DNA of 38,774 nucleotides from Pyrinomonadaceae bacterium (GCA_014534425.1 JACVRN010000040.1:1-38774), one strand, 5' to 3'. Counted from the stretch's first letter, positions 23,398 to 32,235 are shown. Notes: a model not told the origin generated them from the letters alone. Translations and numbers: made by a program.

Positions 23398-25569
23398 ATG
23401 AAGAAAATATACTCTCGCCAGCTTCTACTCGTCTGTGCGGCCTCGCTTCTCTTCCTGATTTGCGGCGCAGGCACACAGGCCCAGCAACAAAACCGGAACA
23501 CGGCTCAACCTGGACAGCAAGAACAGACGGACGATGTCATACGGATTTCTACAGACCTTGTGCAGACGGGCGTTTCTGTCTTCGACAAGCAGGGCAGATT
23601 CGTTGAGGGTCTGAAGAAAGAGGACTTCGAACTGAAAGTTGACGGCAAGCCGGTCGATGTAAATTTCTTCGAGCAGGTCAGAGCCGGTACTGCGCGCGAA
23701 GAGGCTGTGGCGGCGACGGCTCGCGGCGAGTCCCGCGCAAAAGTAAAGGCCACGGTCAAGGAGACCGTAGAGGCTAAGACGCCGGAGCGCGGGCGCATCA
23801 TTATCTTCTTCGTAGACGACACGCACATGGCCCCCGACAGCTTGAAGAGGACTAAGGATGACATCATCAGATTTATAGACACGCAGATGGCACAGAATGA
23901 CTTGGTCGCCATCACCTCTTCGAGCGGTCAGATAGGATTTCTTCAGCAGTACACGAACAACAAGGAGGTGTTGAAGAGGGCCGTTGGCCGCCTGACCTAC
24001 AGGTTTTATCCAACGCGCGATACTCAAGCGCCGGTGATGACTGACAGTCAGGCGATGCTGATAAACCAGGGCGATAAAGCTATGGGAGAATATTTTGTAC
24101 TGGAAACGATTCGAATATGGAATGTCCCTCCGCCGACAGCAAGAGAAATAGTCGCACAACGAGCCAGAATTCTACTTGAGCAGGCTCGCGGTTACAGCAA
24201 AGCCACGCTCTCGGCGCTGGAGACACTGTCGCGCCGCGCTGCCGGTTTGCCCGGACGCAAGCTGATTTTCTTTATCTCGGACGGATTCCCCATGGATGCC
24301 AGAAACAGCGATACGCTGGACAGGATTCGAAACATCGCTGATGCGTCCATACGCTCCGGCGTCATGATTTACACTATGGACTCAAGGGGGCTTGTCACAG
24401 ATATGATGGACGCGACCTCAGAGACCATGCCTACAGGCCCTGTGGCGCTCGCCACGCGTGTCGTCGGAGAAGATATTCTCAATCGTCTTGCCGAGGACAC
24501 AGGAGGCCGTTTCGTTCACAACACGAACAGGCTCGGGCCGGAGATGACCAAAGCGCTTGAGGAAACCTCTAACTATTACCTGCTGGCATGGCGTCCCAAT
24601 GAAGCAGGCACGGGCAGGAAGTTTCACCGCGTACAAGTGCGCGTGAAGAACAGGCCCGAGTTGTCTATAAAGGTTCAGCGCGGTTATTTCGAGAGCACGC
24701 CCGAAGAGAAGCGGGCTGCGCGCGCGAAGGCAGCCGCGCCCGTAGACCCTCTGCGTAAGGCAATCAACTCGCTCTTTCCTAAACGAGAGATTCCAACGCG
24801 GCTCGCCCTGAGCTACATTGACGCACCGCCCGGCGGCTCTACGCTGGTGGCTTCCATGAAGGTCGAAACCGACGCTCTTAAATTCGAGCAGCAGGGCGGC
24901 AAGACCGCAGCAGCCGTTGAGATAGCGGGCACAATCTACGACTCGCAGGGCAAGGCCGTGGATAGTTTCAAGCAACGACTGACCGTTACCCCGCCCTCTT
25001 CCGACACGGGCGGCAAGGCCCCGGACATCATCTACAATCACCGTGCTACGCTCAAGCCAGGGCTTTATCAGGTGCGCGTGGCGGCGCTTGATCGCGCGAG
25101 CGGACAGACGGGCAGCGCCACCGAATGGCTGGAGATACCGGACATATCCAAGCAGGGCCTCTACATGAGCAGCCTCATCGTGGGCGAGCGAAAGTCCAGC
25201 GCGACGCAGCAGCCGGAGGAGAAGGCGAACTCGCTGGTCGAAGGCGTTCCCGTGAGCGTAGACCACAGTTTCGAGCGCTCTTCCAACCTGCGCTTCCTGG
25301 TCTACATCTACAACGCCTCGCGCGGCATCAACTCAAACGCGCAGCCGCAGGTGGAGCTTCAAGTGCAGATTCTGCGCGATAACAAGCCTGTCGCCACCGC
25401 GCCCCCGCGTAAGCTTTCAGCAGACCCGCAAGACCTGACGCGGCTCGCCTACGCTTCAGAGATTCCGCTTCAGGAGATAAGCCCAGGGCAATACACCCTG
25501 CAAGTCACAGCCATAGACCGCGTAGCCAAGACCACAGCTTCGCAAAAGGTACGCTTCGAGGTTCAGTAA
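23398..25569 (+). CDS. Exported VWFA-related Acidobacterial domain protein
   Basis: A 723-residue protein from ATG 23398. An in-frame ATG at 23341 would add 19 residues before a normal signal peptide (MKKIYSRQLLLVCAASLLFLICGAG to about residue 28) and is less likely. After a short Gln-rich linker comes the opening typical of this Acidobacteriota family (DDVIRISTDLVQTGVSVFDKQGRFVEGLKKEDFEL), then a von Willebrand A-like domain (about 130-345) with RIIIFFVDDTHM at the first strand, where the MIDAS aspartate is kept but the classical DxSxS is altered, and LIFFISDGFPMD. The C-terminal half (about 440-720) appears beta-rich. Probably a periplasmic or surface protein-interaction module; function is unknown. 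It follows the intact permease at 103 bp. Confidence 0.85.
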   Translation: MKKIYSRQLLLVCAASLLFLICGAGTQAQQQNRNTAQPGQQEQTDDVIRISTDLVQTGVSVFDKQGRFVEGLKKEDFELKVDGKPVDVNFFEQVRAGTAREEAVAATARGESRAKVKATVKETVEAKTPERGRIIIFFVDDTHMAPDSLKRTKDDIIRFIDTQMAQNDLVAITSSSGQIGFLQQYTNNKEVLKRAVGRLTYRFYPTRDTQAPVMTDSQAMLINQGDKAMGEYFVLETIRIWNVPPPTAREIVAQRARILLEQARGYSKATLSALETLSRRAAGLPGRKLIFFISDGFPMDARNSDTLDRIRNIADASIRSGVMIYTMDSRGLVTDMMDATSETMPTGPVALATRVVGEDILNRLAEDTGGRFVHNTNRLGPEMTKALEETSNYYLLAWRPNEAGTGRKFHRVQVRVKNRPELSIKVQRGYFESTPEEKRAARAKAAAPVDPLRKAINSLFPKREIPTRLALSYIDAPPGGSTLVASMKVETDALKFEQQGGKTAAAVEIAGTIYDSQGKAVDSFKQRLTVTPPSSDTGGKAPDIIYNHRATLKPGLYQVRVAALDRASGQTGSATEWLEIPDISKQGLYMSSLIVGERKSSATQQPEEKANSLVEGVPVSVDHSFERSSNLRFLVYIYNASRGINSNAQPQVELQVQILRDNKPVATAPPRKLSADPQDLTRLAYASEIPLQEISPGQYTLQVTAIDRVAKTTASQKVRFEVQ

Positions 25570-25606
25570 ACCATCAGACCGAGAATTGTGCCGTCAAGGC
25601 ACTATG

Positions 25607-25644
25607 GAAGACGGTAATTGTTCGCATGGACAATTACCGTCTTC
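25607..25644. repeat. Perfect 15-bp inverted repeat with 8-base loop
   Basis: Arms at 25607-25621 (GAAGACGGTAATTGT) and 25630-25644 are exact reverse complements. It begins 38 bp after the VWFA gene stop and overlaps the edge of the truncated permease. It could terminate transcription as a hairpin, but no T-run follows on either strand, so a mobile palindromic repeat or a rearrangement scar is equally possible. Confidence 0.75.
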
Positions 25645-27247
25645 GCCTTATAACAAGCCCGCTTCAAGTCTCAGTACACATAAGCCTTGACATTCGCATA
25701 ATCGGAAAGACGCTCGCCCTCAACGGCGAAGCTTACATGGTCGTGGGCGTGCTGCCACAAAAATTCTTCTTTCCCATCAGAGATGCCGAGATTGGAATTC
25801 CGCTTGCGCCTGAAGCTGACCCTTTGCGTAATGCTCGCGCCTCCGTCAACTTCCTGCGATTCGTCGGACGCCTTAAACCGAACGTCTCGCGCGAGCAGGC
25901 CGAAGAGGAGATGAACCGCATCAACCGCGAGTTGAGGGCGCAGTATCCTGTGGTGTACGCGGGCAAGATGGGCGTTCGGTTGGTGCCGTTGTTTGATGAA
26001 TTGGTAGGAGGATTTCGGCTGGCCCTGTGGATACTGTTCGGCGCAGTCGGGGCGGTGATGCTGATAGCCTGCGCCAATCTGGCTAACCTGTTTCTGGTGC
26101 GCGCGGCCTCTCGACATAAAGAGATTGCTATACGGACAGCGCTCGGCGCAACTCGCTGGCGAGTCGTTCGACAGCTTCTAACCGAGAGCTTAATCCTGGC
26201 ACTGCTCGGCGGCATCTTAGGGTTGGCGCTGGCGGCATGGGGAGTCGATTTGCTCTTGGCCCTTGCTCCGACGGATTTGCCGCGCGTGGCCGAAGTCGGC
26301 CTGGACGCCAGAGTGATATGGTTTACCTGTGGCCTTAGTCTTTTGGCCGGTCTCATCTTTGGTCTTGCGCCCGCGTGGCAGACGACCCGCGTTGACACGA
26401 ATGCCGAACTGAAGGCGGAGGGGCGCGGCTCGACCGGCGGGCCGGCCAGGAATCGTCTGCACAGGCTGTTTGTAATCTCAGAAGTCGCGCTCTCCCTTGT
26501 GCTGCTCATAGGCGCTGGCCTCTTTATCAAGAGCTTCCTGCGGCTACAGGAAGTCAAGCCGGGCTTTGATACTAAGAACGTTCTGGTCGCTAAGCTGTCT
26601 TTGCCGAAAAGCTACGCCTCGCGCGAGAGCGTGAGCGCTTTTATAGATGAACTCGTGCCGCGCCTCAAAGCCCTGCCGGGGGTGAAATCCGTCGGCGCTG
26701 TTTCGCAACTTCCGTTAAGCGGCGTCTTCGCCTCAATCCCTTTCACCATCGTAGGACGGCCCCTGGAGAGACAAGCGGCACCGCCCTCTGCCGAATATCG
26801 CATGGCAACTCCTGAGTACTTCCGAACTATGGGAATCCCCCTGGTAGCGGGGCGGGAGTTTTCTGATGAAGACAAGAGCGACACGCAACTCGTAGCCGTC
26901 GTCAGCACTGCTTTGGCCCGGCGCTTCTGGCCCGAAGGGACGCCGGTCGGGGCGCGCATCATGATTGACGATACGGACACAGGGCCGCGTGAGGCCGAGA
27001 TTGTTGGCGTGGTCGGGGATGTGAAGCACTCAAGCCTTGAGAGCACGCCCACGGGTGAGATGTATCTTCCATTCCGGCAGATACACCAGGACGGAGTTTT
27101 CACCGTCAGGAATAATCTGTTCTGGGTTATGCGTACGGATGGCGACCCGCTACTGCTGGCTAATTCCGTGTCACCCTGCTCGCAAGTCTTGTCCCTGCAT
27201 GGAAGGCTTCAAAAGTAGACCCGATTATCGCCATGAGATACGACTAA
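25626..27247 (+). pseudogene. Broken duplicated MacB/FtsX permease, deleted at the N-terminus and in the last FtsX domain
   Basis: The open frame 25626-27218 starts inside the adjacent palindrome; recognisable homology begins near 25689 with DIRIIGKTLALNGEAYMVVG, the late part of the first MacB core domain. The first membrane helix and most of the first core are missing. The first FtsX domain (RHKEIAIRTALGATRWRVV) and the second core (EYFRTMGIPLVAGREFSDED; EAEIVGVVGDVKHSSLES) follow. After GDPLLLAN the second FtsX domain is absent. In the +1 frame, 27170-27247 reads VTLLASLVPAWKASKVDP and then IIAMRYD-stop, the standard end of these permeases. The gene has therefore lost its front and an internal block of roughly 130-150 residues. 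A truncated membrane protein could be made but is unlikely to be functional. Confidence 0.8.
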
Positions 27248-27274
27248 CGTTGAGAGTAATGCTGATTGATATTC

Positions 27275-27363
27275 ACCACAGAGACGCAGAGGACACAGAG
27301 GGGGCACAGAGAGTTGAGATTCAATCCTCTGTGCCCCCTCTGTGTCCTCTGTGCCTCTGTGGT
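27275..27363. repeat. Long imperfect palindrome (37-bp arms) between convergent genes
   Basis: Arms at 27275-27311 and 27327-27363 pair at 35 of 37 positions around a 15-base loop. The arms are built from CAGAG/CTCTG-type units. An outer pair, GTTGAGAGT (27249-27257) and ACTCTCAAC (27382-27390), extends the structure. Downstream of both the permease remnant (plus) and the M1 peptidase (minus), it could act as a bidirectional terminator, but it has the look of a dispersed palindromic element. Confidence 0.85.
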
Positions 27364-27381
27364 TAAAAACCAATTCTCACA

Positions 27382-27407
27382 ACTCTCAACTTCAAACTGA
27401 ACCACTA
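27382..27407 (-). repeat. Dispersed 26-bp repeat, copy 1
   Basis: Read on the minus strand, this segment matches 37155-37180 at 24 of 26 bases (shared blocks TAGTGGTT, AGTT and GAAGTTGAGAGT). Copy 1 sits just after the stop of the minus-strand M1 peptidase gene. Confidence 0.7.
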
Positions 27408-27417
27408 TCCATAAACT

Positions 27418-29091
27418 TTATGACTTGCTGACGTTGACATAATAGAGGTCTGTCGCCACGGCGAACTCATCTTTCTTAAGTTGCGTCTTCATGGTCTTCC
27501 ACTCGGTCGTAGGCTCTATAATCTGCCAGCGCTCTTTCGTGCCGACGCGCACGGGCATAGCAAACCCCGGCTCGTCCGCCTGCCAGCGATAAGAGACCGC
27601 TCCGTTCGCGTCGTCAAACTTTAACTCAAGCGTGGGAATCGCTGTGCGGCGCAAGTACTGGTTGAAGATTGGCGTCAGGTTCCTGCCCGTCCTGCGGTTG
27701 AAAAACTCCACCATGTCCTCTGTCATGATGGTCTGATACTTGAAATGCTGGTAGAGGTCTCTGAGCAGCGCCCACCACAACTTGTCGTCGTTGACGACGC
27801 TCCGAAGCGTGTTAAGGAAGAGCGCGCCTTTGAAATACTGATCCTGCGGAGGCGTGGCGTTAATGCCTCGCCGTGCAATGATGGGCTGCTGATTCTTAAC
27901 CTTAGCCTTGTAGCCGTTCGTGTATTTCAGATAGTCTTCGTGCCCGTACATGTATTCCACGTAGAGGCATTCAAGGTAGGTCGTCCAGCCTTCATGAATC
28001 CACATGTCCGAACGGTCTGCCGCCGTGACTGAGTTGCCGAACCACTCGTGCCCGCTTTCGTGAATGATGATGAAGTCGAAGCGTGGACTGATGCCTACGC
28101 CCGTCCAGTCGCGCTCAAGATAACCGTTGGCGAAGCGGTTGCCGTAAGTGACGGCGCTCTGGTGCTCCATGCCAGAGTAGGGCGCTTCTATCAGCTTGTA
28201 CCCGTCCTTCTTAAAAGGATACTCGCCGAAATAATGCTGGAACGCTTCCAACATTCCGCGTGCCTGCGCGAACTGCCGCTTGGCTTTATCAAGATTTTCC
28301 GGCAGCGCGTAGAAATCTAGCGCGAGGTCTCCAAGGCGGTCGCTGAAGTGCGCGTAGTTTCCTATGTTCAGCGAGACGTTGTAGTTGTTGATGGGATACT
28401 GAACCAGCCAGTCCCAGCGCGTGTAGCCGTCGCCCAAATCTGTCTTGCCGACGAACTTTCCATTGGAAACATCCACCAAGCCGTTGGGGACAGAGACGCT
28501 GATTCGCATGCTCTCGACTTCGTCGCGCCACTGGTCTTTGTTGGGCCACCACACGCTCGCGCCTTCGTCCTCGCAGGACGTGTTAATCCAGACATGGCCG
28601 GACGGGTCTTTTTTGAAAGTGATGCCGCCGAACCTGCCGACCTCTACGGGATTGCCGGAATAGTAAAAGTCTATTGAGTAGACGCGGCCAGCCTTGAGTG
28701 TCTGCGGAAAGTCCACGAAGACGGCCCCGGCCTCGCGCGTGTACTTGAGCGTAGTTGTGCCGAAGAGAATCTTGTCCACGTTGAGCGCGGCATTCAAGTC
28801 CAGTTGAATGCGCGCGTCGTCCTTCAGCATCTTGAAGCGTATGGTGTTCTTCCCGCTCAGGAATTTTTTCTCCGGGTCAACGCGGACATCCAGATGATAG
28901 AAGAGCAGGTCGTTGTTGGCGCGATAAGGGCCGTACGCGCCACGCAGAATATCTGCGCGCGTAGGCGTGGCCTGGATAGTTGCAGACGAGCTTGCCTGTA
29001 GAAGCGCTTCCTGCGCGTGAACAGAAGTTGCGGCCACTGCCAAAAGCAGCAGGGCGCGGATTACCCACACGGGTAAGACCCATTTGAACAT
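27418..29091 (-). CDS. Exported M1-family metallopeptidase (aminopeptidase N-like)
   Basis: A 557-residue protein with a signal peptide (to about residue 26, TSVHAQ). The N-terminal beta-sandwich (about 45-245) is followed by the gluzincin catalytic domain: the exopeptidase-type motif SGMEHQSAV (307-315, a variant of GxMEN), the zinc site HESGHEWFGN (His344, Glu345, His348) and the third ligand Glu367 in MWIHEGWTTY. Length of about 560 means it lacks the long C-terminal superhelix of PepN, like other short bacterial M1 peptidases. The mature protein acts in the periplasm or outside the cell, cleaving N-terminal residues from peptides. It is transcribed alone, facing the permease remnant across the palindromic repeat. 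Confidence 0.92.
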   Translation of the reverse strand: MFKWVLPVWVIRALLLLAVAATSVHAQEALLQASSSATIQATPTRADILRGAYGPYRANNDLLFYHLDVRVDPEKKFLSGKNTIRFKMLKDDARIQLDLNAALNVDKILFGTTTLKYTREAGAVFVDFPQTLKAGRVYSIDFYYSGNPVEVGRFGGITFKKDPSGHVWINTSCEDEGASVWWPNKDQWRDEVESMRISVSVPNGLVDVSNGKFVGKTDLGDGYTRWDWLVQYPINNYNVSLNIGNYAHFSDRLGDLALDFYALPENLDKAKRQFAQARGMLEAFQHYFGEYPFKKDGYKLIEAPYSGMEHQSAVTYGNRFANGYLERDWTGVGISPRFDFIIIHESGHEWFGNSVTAADRSDMWIHEGWTTYLECLYVEYMYGHEDYLKYTNGYKAKVKNQQPIIARRGINATPPQDQYFKGALFLNTLRSVVNDDKLWWALLRDLYQHFKYQTIMTEDMVEFFNRRTGRNLTPIFNQYLRRTAIPTLELKFDDANGAVSYRWQADEPGFAMPVRVGTKERWQIIEPTTEWKTMKTQLKKDEFAVATDLYYVNVSKS

Positions 29092-29129
29092 GACGCTAGC
29101 TCACAGTGATAAACGTGCAGTCTCTTCGC

Positions 29130-29276
29130 TTACTTCTTATTCTTCTTGTTCCCCTTTGCATTAGCCTTGCCGCCCGTTTTAGATTTAGGCTCGGCTTTAC
29201 CGGCTCCCATGTTGACGATGAGGCCCTTTTTTTTCATTTCCTCTTTCCATTTCTCAGTCGCTTTATCTTCAATCAT
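29130..29276 (-). CDS. Possible small basic protein, 48 residues
   Basis: From ATG 29276, preceded by GAAAGG at a workable distance, the frame encodes a hydrophilic lysine-rich peptide: MIEDKATEKWKEEMKKKGL, then IVNMGAGKAEPK and a Gly/Asn/Lys-rich tail ending KGNKKNKK. The mixed amphipathic helix and basic disordered tail look like a real protein and not a chance frame. The frame stays open upstream without another start; a single base removed from the GGGGG run at 29312-29316 would connect it to ATG 29325 and give a 64-residue protein beginning MKKPLEGSSNTERRKE. Family unknown; low to moderate confidence. Confidence 0.45.
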   Translation of the reverse strand: MIEDKATEKWKEEMKKKGLIVNMGAGKAEPKSKTGGKANAKGNKKNKK

Positions 29277-29502
29277 TTCTTTGCGCCTTTCTGTATTGCT
29301 GCTTCCTTCAAGGGGGTTTCTTCATTGCGTCACGGATGATTATATAGGCGTTCGCTGCCTTCACCTAACAAAGCCCTGTGTTCGCACGGCGAAGATTTCG
29401 CAAGCGCTCCCGAAGTCCACCTTCCTGCAGATGGGGAAATAAATTCTTGCGCCGTCGCGTCCCCATTTAGGCGAAGCTGCAAGACAATTGCCTGCCTCAT
29501 GC

Positions 29503-29592
29503 TCATTTCCTGCCCTTCTTATTCATGCTCGAAATCGCCAGGATAATAGCAACGGCTGCCAACGAAAGAATGATTATCGGTGCCAGGCTCAT
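29503..29592 (-). CDS. Possible small membrane peptide, 29 residues
   Basis: ATG 29592 follows the purine-rich stretch gagcgagaagag. The peptide is MSLAPIIILSLAAVAIILAI followed by SSMNKKGRK: one ideal transmembrane helix and a basic tail, the usual pattern for small inner-membrane proteins with the positive end inside. It is upstream of the 48-residue frame on the same strand. No family recognised; a chance frame cannot be ruled out at this length. Confidence 0.35.
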   Translation of the reverse strand: MSLAPIIILSLAAVAIILAISSMNKKGRK

Positions 29593-29751
29593 CTCTTCTC
29601 GCTCTCTTTTCTTCGAAGCTTAGCGCTTGAGCTAAAAAATAATCAAGAAAAGTATAAGGTGAAAAGCTTTGAAGTTTCTAACAATTCGATATATAACGGC
29701 TGCTGCCTCAGACGCTAATCTCTAACCCTTGATGCTATCAAAGGAGCGCAT

Positions 29752-32235
29752 ATGGCGGTTCTCAAGAATGCCCAATTCATTTCACAGGATGTGCCCAAAA
29801 TTATGCTGCCGGGTCAAAGATATGGTGTCTCGGTGACGATGCGAAACACGGGCACTGTAACCTGGACAAGTAATGAAGGATTTAAGCTAGGCTCGGAAAG
29901 TCCACGCGATAACAGCACCTGGGGAATGAATCGTGTAAATCTGCCAAGCACTGTCCAGGTAGCGCCCGGCGCAATCTATACTTTTGCCTTCAAAATCACA
30001 GCGCCTACAAACCCCGGAGTGTATAGCTTCCAATGGCGTATGGTTCATGAACTGGTCGAATGGTTCGGAGATTTTTCAACCTTGATAAATGTTAGCGACG
30101 GGTTCGTCCGAGTAGCGGGCAATAATTTCTACGTAGGCAGTGTGCCCTGGTATCCCTACGGGATTAATTACTTCCCACTCAATGGCGTTAATCCTCCAAT
30201 AGACCCTCCCTATAATGGAATTGCGACCGCCGAGCATTGGTTTCTACCGAACGTATATAACGCCCGTTATGTAGAGGCGGATTTGTCGCTAATCGAAAAC
30301 CTGGGCATGAACATGGTGGCAATCCAACTGCCCCTGGATAGCAGGACGAAGCCTAATGTCGTGGATTTCCTTAACAGGTGTGTCAGGCACGGACTGCGGA
30401 TTTATCTGGAGCTTCGGATGGATGCAGTTGCCACGGCCAGCGCTCCTGAGAGAGCAGAGTTGATGGAAAAGTGTCTTGCTGCTCTTTCCGACCCAGACCT
30501 GAATCTAGCTAACCGTCCTGAAATTTTCGCTTATAGCGTTGCCTGGGAGCCGCATATAGGTTGGCGTGATGATAAGAACGTGCGCGTCCGATGGAATCGC
30601 ATATTCACCAGATGGTTAAGCTCAACCTTCGGCAGCATCCCGAACGCGTTGGCGGCGCTCGGTTACAGCATCAAGCCGCCTGGCACGCCCGGCCTGGAAT
30701 GGCAGGCCGGATTTGAATCCTACACCATGCCCGTAGTAGCGCAAGCGGGTTCCAATGTCTCTGTCTCTTTTACGCTAAAGAACACAGGCGAGTACTCCTG
30801 GTTGGAAGCGGAAGCAGTGAGGTTGTTAGGATGGCTGCCGGGCCGGAACGAGTTAAGGCTTTCCTTTAGCCGCCAGGTGAATCCGGGCAATAGCATAACC
30901 ATTTCAGGAGCTTTTTCCGTACCCACCACGCCGGGTCGTTATGTTTATGACTTCAGGATGGTGCATGAGGCGGGGTCTTGGTTTGCGTTCGGCGAGGCGC
31001 TTGAGGTAGAGGTCGAAGTTGTAGCTAACGGTTCAACCATCATGCGTACGTTTCCACTTCCTGCTCCGCCTCCGGCCCCCACCAATAACGAGATTTTGGG
31101 CCTGGAGCCGCAATCTATAAACTGGGTTCTAGGCTACCGTCGCGCTCTGGATTTGGAAGTGAGCCGCCGTTTCGGGAAGGTAGCGCGCCTGGTTCGCATG
31201 CGTGCGCCGAATCAGTTGGTTACTATACGGCAGGGCATTGATGGCAACAACACCACCGACTCTATAATCTGGTTTCCTCTGGACGCGCCCGCAACCGGAG
31301 CGCATCTGGATTTTCTCTCTCCCGAAAATTACTTTTATGACCCCGCAGGTGATAGCCAAAATGCCATACGGTCAGCCGTAGCTGTGCAGTCCGCCTATGC
31401 TCGCTGGGCTTCGGGCGGGCGACCCGTATGCTGGGTAGAGTTTGGACGCTCCCTCACGAATGTAGACCTGAATGGTCAGGCTGCGTTCATGGAGAGAGTA
31501 GTCAATGCAATCCTGGAGGTTGGAGACAACGGGGCAGCGCCGTGGTGGTATCCCGGAGGACTGAGAGTGCGTGAAAACAGCGACTACGGAATCGTCGACA
31601 CGAATCGCACTCCGAGACCCTCTGCCAATAAACTGGCGGCGATGGCTCCGCGCGCAAAGTCTCCGCGCAACGTCCCAGTGCCGGGCGCACCATTCGTCTT
31701 CAATCCCGCCACCGGCGCGAAGGGCTTTGCAGACATCTATCCTCATGCGCGTCAGGTCGCGCTGCAAACCTTAGACGCGCACAAGAGTTTCGTCATGAAG
31801 CATGTCGGAGAAGGAACGTCATCCGATAGCCCTATCATTCTCATAGGCTCTTTTGGAACTTTTACGCGCGACCTGTGGGCAGACCTCTACTTGATAGAAC
31901 TGAAAGTGGGCGGCCAGTCATGGTTTGAAATCACAGCCGGACAAGTGTACGCGGTGCCCGCCAATACTCCTATTTATGTGCGAGGGCGCGTAAAGAACCT
32001 GGGGGTGGCTGAATGGGTGGCCGGAAATGTTCGGTTTGCGGCAAACGAAAATTTCGGCGCAGGTTTTCGCTGGGGAATCCCTGCTCCGGTAAAAAGGCTC
32101 GAAGAAGTAGTCATCCCGGAGATGTTACTGTCAAACGGCATCAGCAACGATACGCGTTTTCAGTTTCAAATGGTCGCGGAGAATCGAACATGGATTGATG
32201 GCTCAGTTAGAATAATGCTGATTCCTCTTGCCTGA
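29752..32235 (+). CDS. Multidomain protein: NBR1-type Ig-like domains interleaved with a glycosidase-like TIM barrel
   Basis: An 827-residue protein starting at ATG 29752 after a good AAAGGAG site. No signal peptide is visible. Residues about 8-115 form an NBR1-like Ig domain (VTMRNTGTVTWTSNEGFKLG; VAPGAIYTFAFKITAPTNPG; FQWRMVHE). Residues about 120-310 look like the first part of a glycoside-hydrolase TIM barrel (YPYGINYFPL; IENLGMNMVAIQL; SVAWEPHIGWRDD with Glu266 as candidate acid/base; WLSSTFGSIPNALAALGY). A second NBR1-like domain follows (about 318-425; FTLKNTGEYSWLEAEAVRLLG; DFRMVHEAGSWFAFG). Barrel strands resume (about 445-630), including VCWVEFGRS with Glu563 as candidate nucleophile. 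A third Ig-like domain ends the protein (about 715-827; VRGRVKNLGVAEWVAGNVRF; FQMVAENRTWIDG). Substrate is unknown. It stands alone and ends at a strong terminator. Confidence 0.7.
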   Translation: MAVLKNAQFISQDVPKIMLPGQRYGVSVTMRNTGTVTWTSNEGFKLGSESPRDNSTWGMNRVNLPSTVQVAPGAIYTFAFKITAPTNPGVYSFQWRMVHELVEWFGDFSTLINVSDGFVRVAGNNFYVGSVPWYPYGINYFPLNGVNPPIDPPYNGIATAEHWFLPNVYNARYVEADLSLIENLGMNMVAIQLPLDSRTKPNVVDFLNRCVRHGLRIYLELRMDAVATASAPERAELMEKCLAALSDPDLNLANRPEIFAYSVAWEPHIGWRDDKNVRVRWNRIFTRWLSSTFGSIPNALAALGYSIKPPGTPGLEWQAGFESYTMPVVAQAGSNVSVSFTLKNTGEYSWLEAEAVRLLGWLPGRNELRLSFSRQVNPGNSITISGAFSVPTTPGRYVYDFRMVHEAGSWFAFGEALEVEVEVVANGSTIMRTFPLPAPPPAPTNNEILGLEPQSINWVLGYRRALDLEVSRRFGKVARLVRMRAPNQLVTIRQGIDGNNTTDSIIWFPLDAPATGAHLDFLSPENYFYDPAGDSQNAIRSAVAVQSAYARWASGGRPVCWVEFGRSLTNVDLNGQAAFMERVVNAILEVGDNGAAPWWYPGGLRVRENSDYGIVDTNRTPRPSANKLAAMAPRAKSPRNVPVPGAPFVFNPATGAKGFADIYPHARQVALQTLDAHKSFVMKHVGEGTSSDSPIILIGSFGTFTRDLWADLYLIELKVGGQSWFEITAGQVYAVPANTPIYVRGRVKNLGVAEWVAGNVRFAANENFGAGFRWGIPAPVKRLEEVVIPEMLLSNGISNDTRFQFQMVAENRTWIDGSVRIMLIPLA

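Noticed and set aside
24418-25266. 282-codon minus-strand frame opposite the VWFA-related gene
   Set aside because: Antisense shadow of a strongly supported gene; Leu/Arg-rich without motifs.
25607-25644. Intrinsic terminator for the VWFA gene
   Set aside because: The stem is strong but neither side has a T-run, so it is listed as a palindromic repeat of uncertain role.
27275-27363. CRISPR-like array, because CAGAG/CTCTG units recur
   Set aside because: The units are within a single inverted repeat, not direct repeats separated by unique spacers of constant length.
29361-29515. Minus-strand frame encoding a Cys- and aromatic-containing peptide (SPKWGRDGARIYFP then CRKVDFGSACEIF)
   Set aside because: The sequence reads plausibly, but the frame has no ATG, GTG or TTG in a usable place, and an overlapping frame with an ATG is equally long. 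Not supportable as a gene without comparative data.
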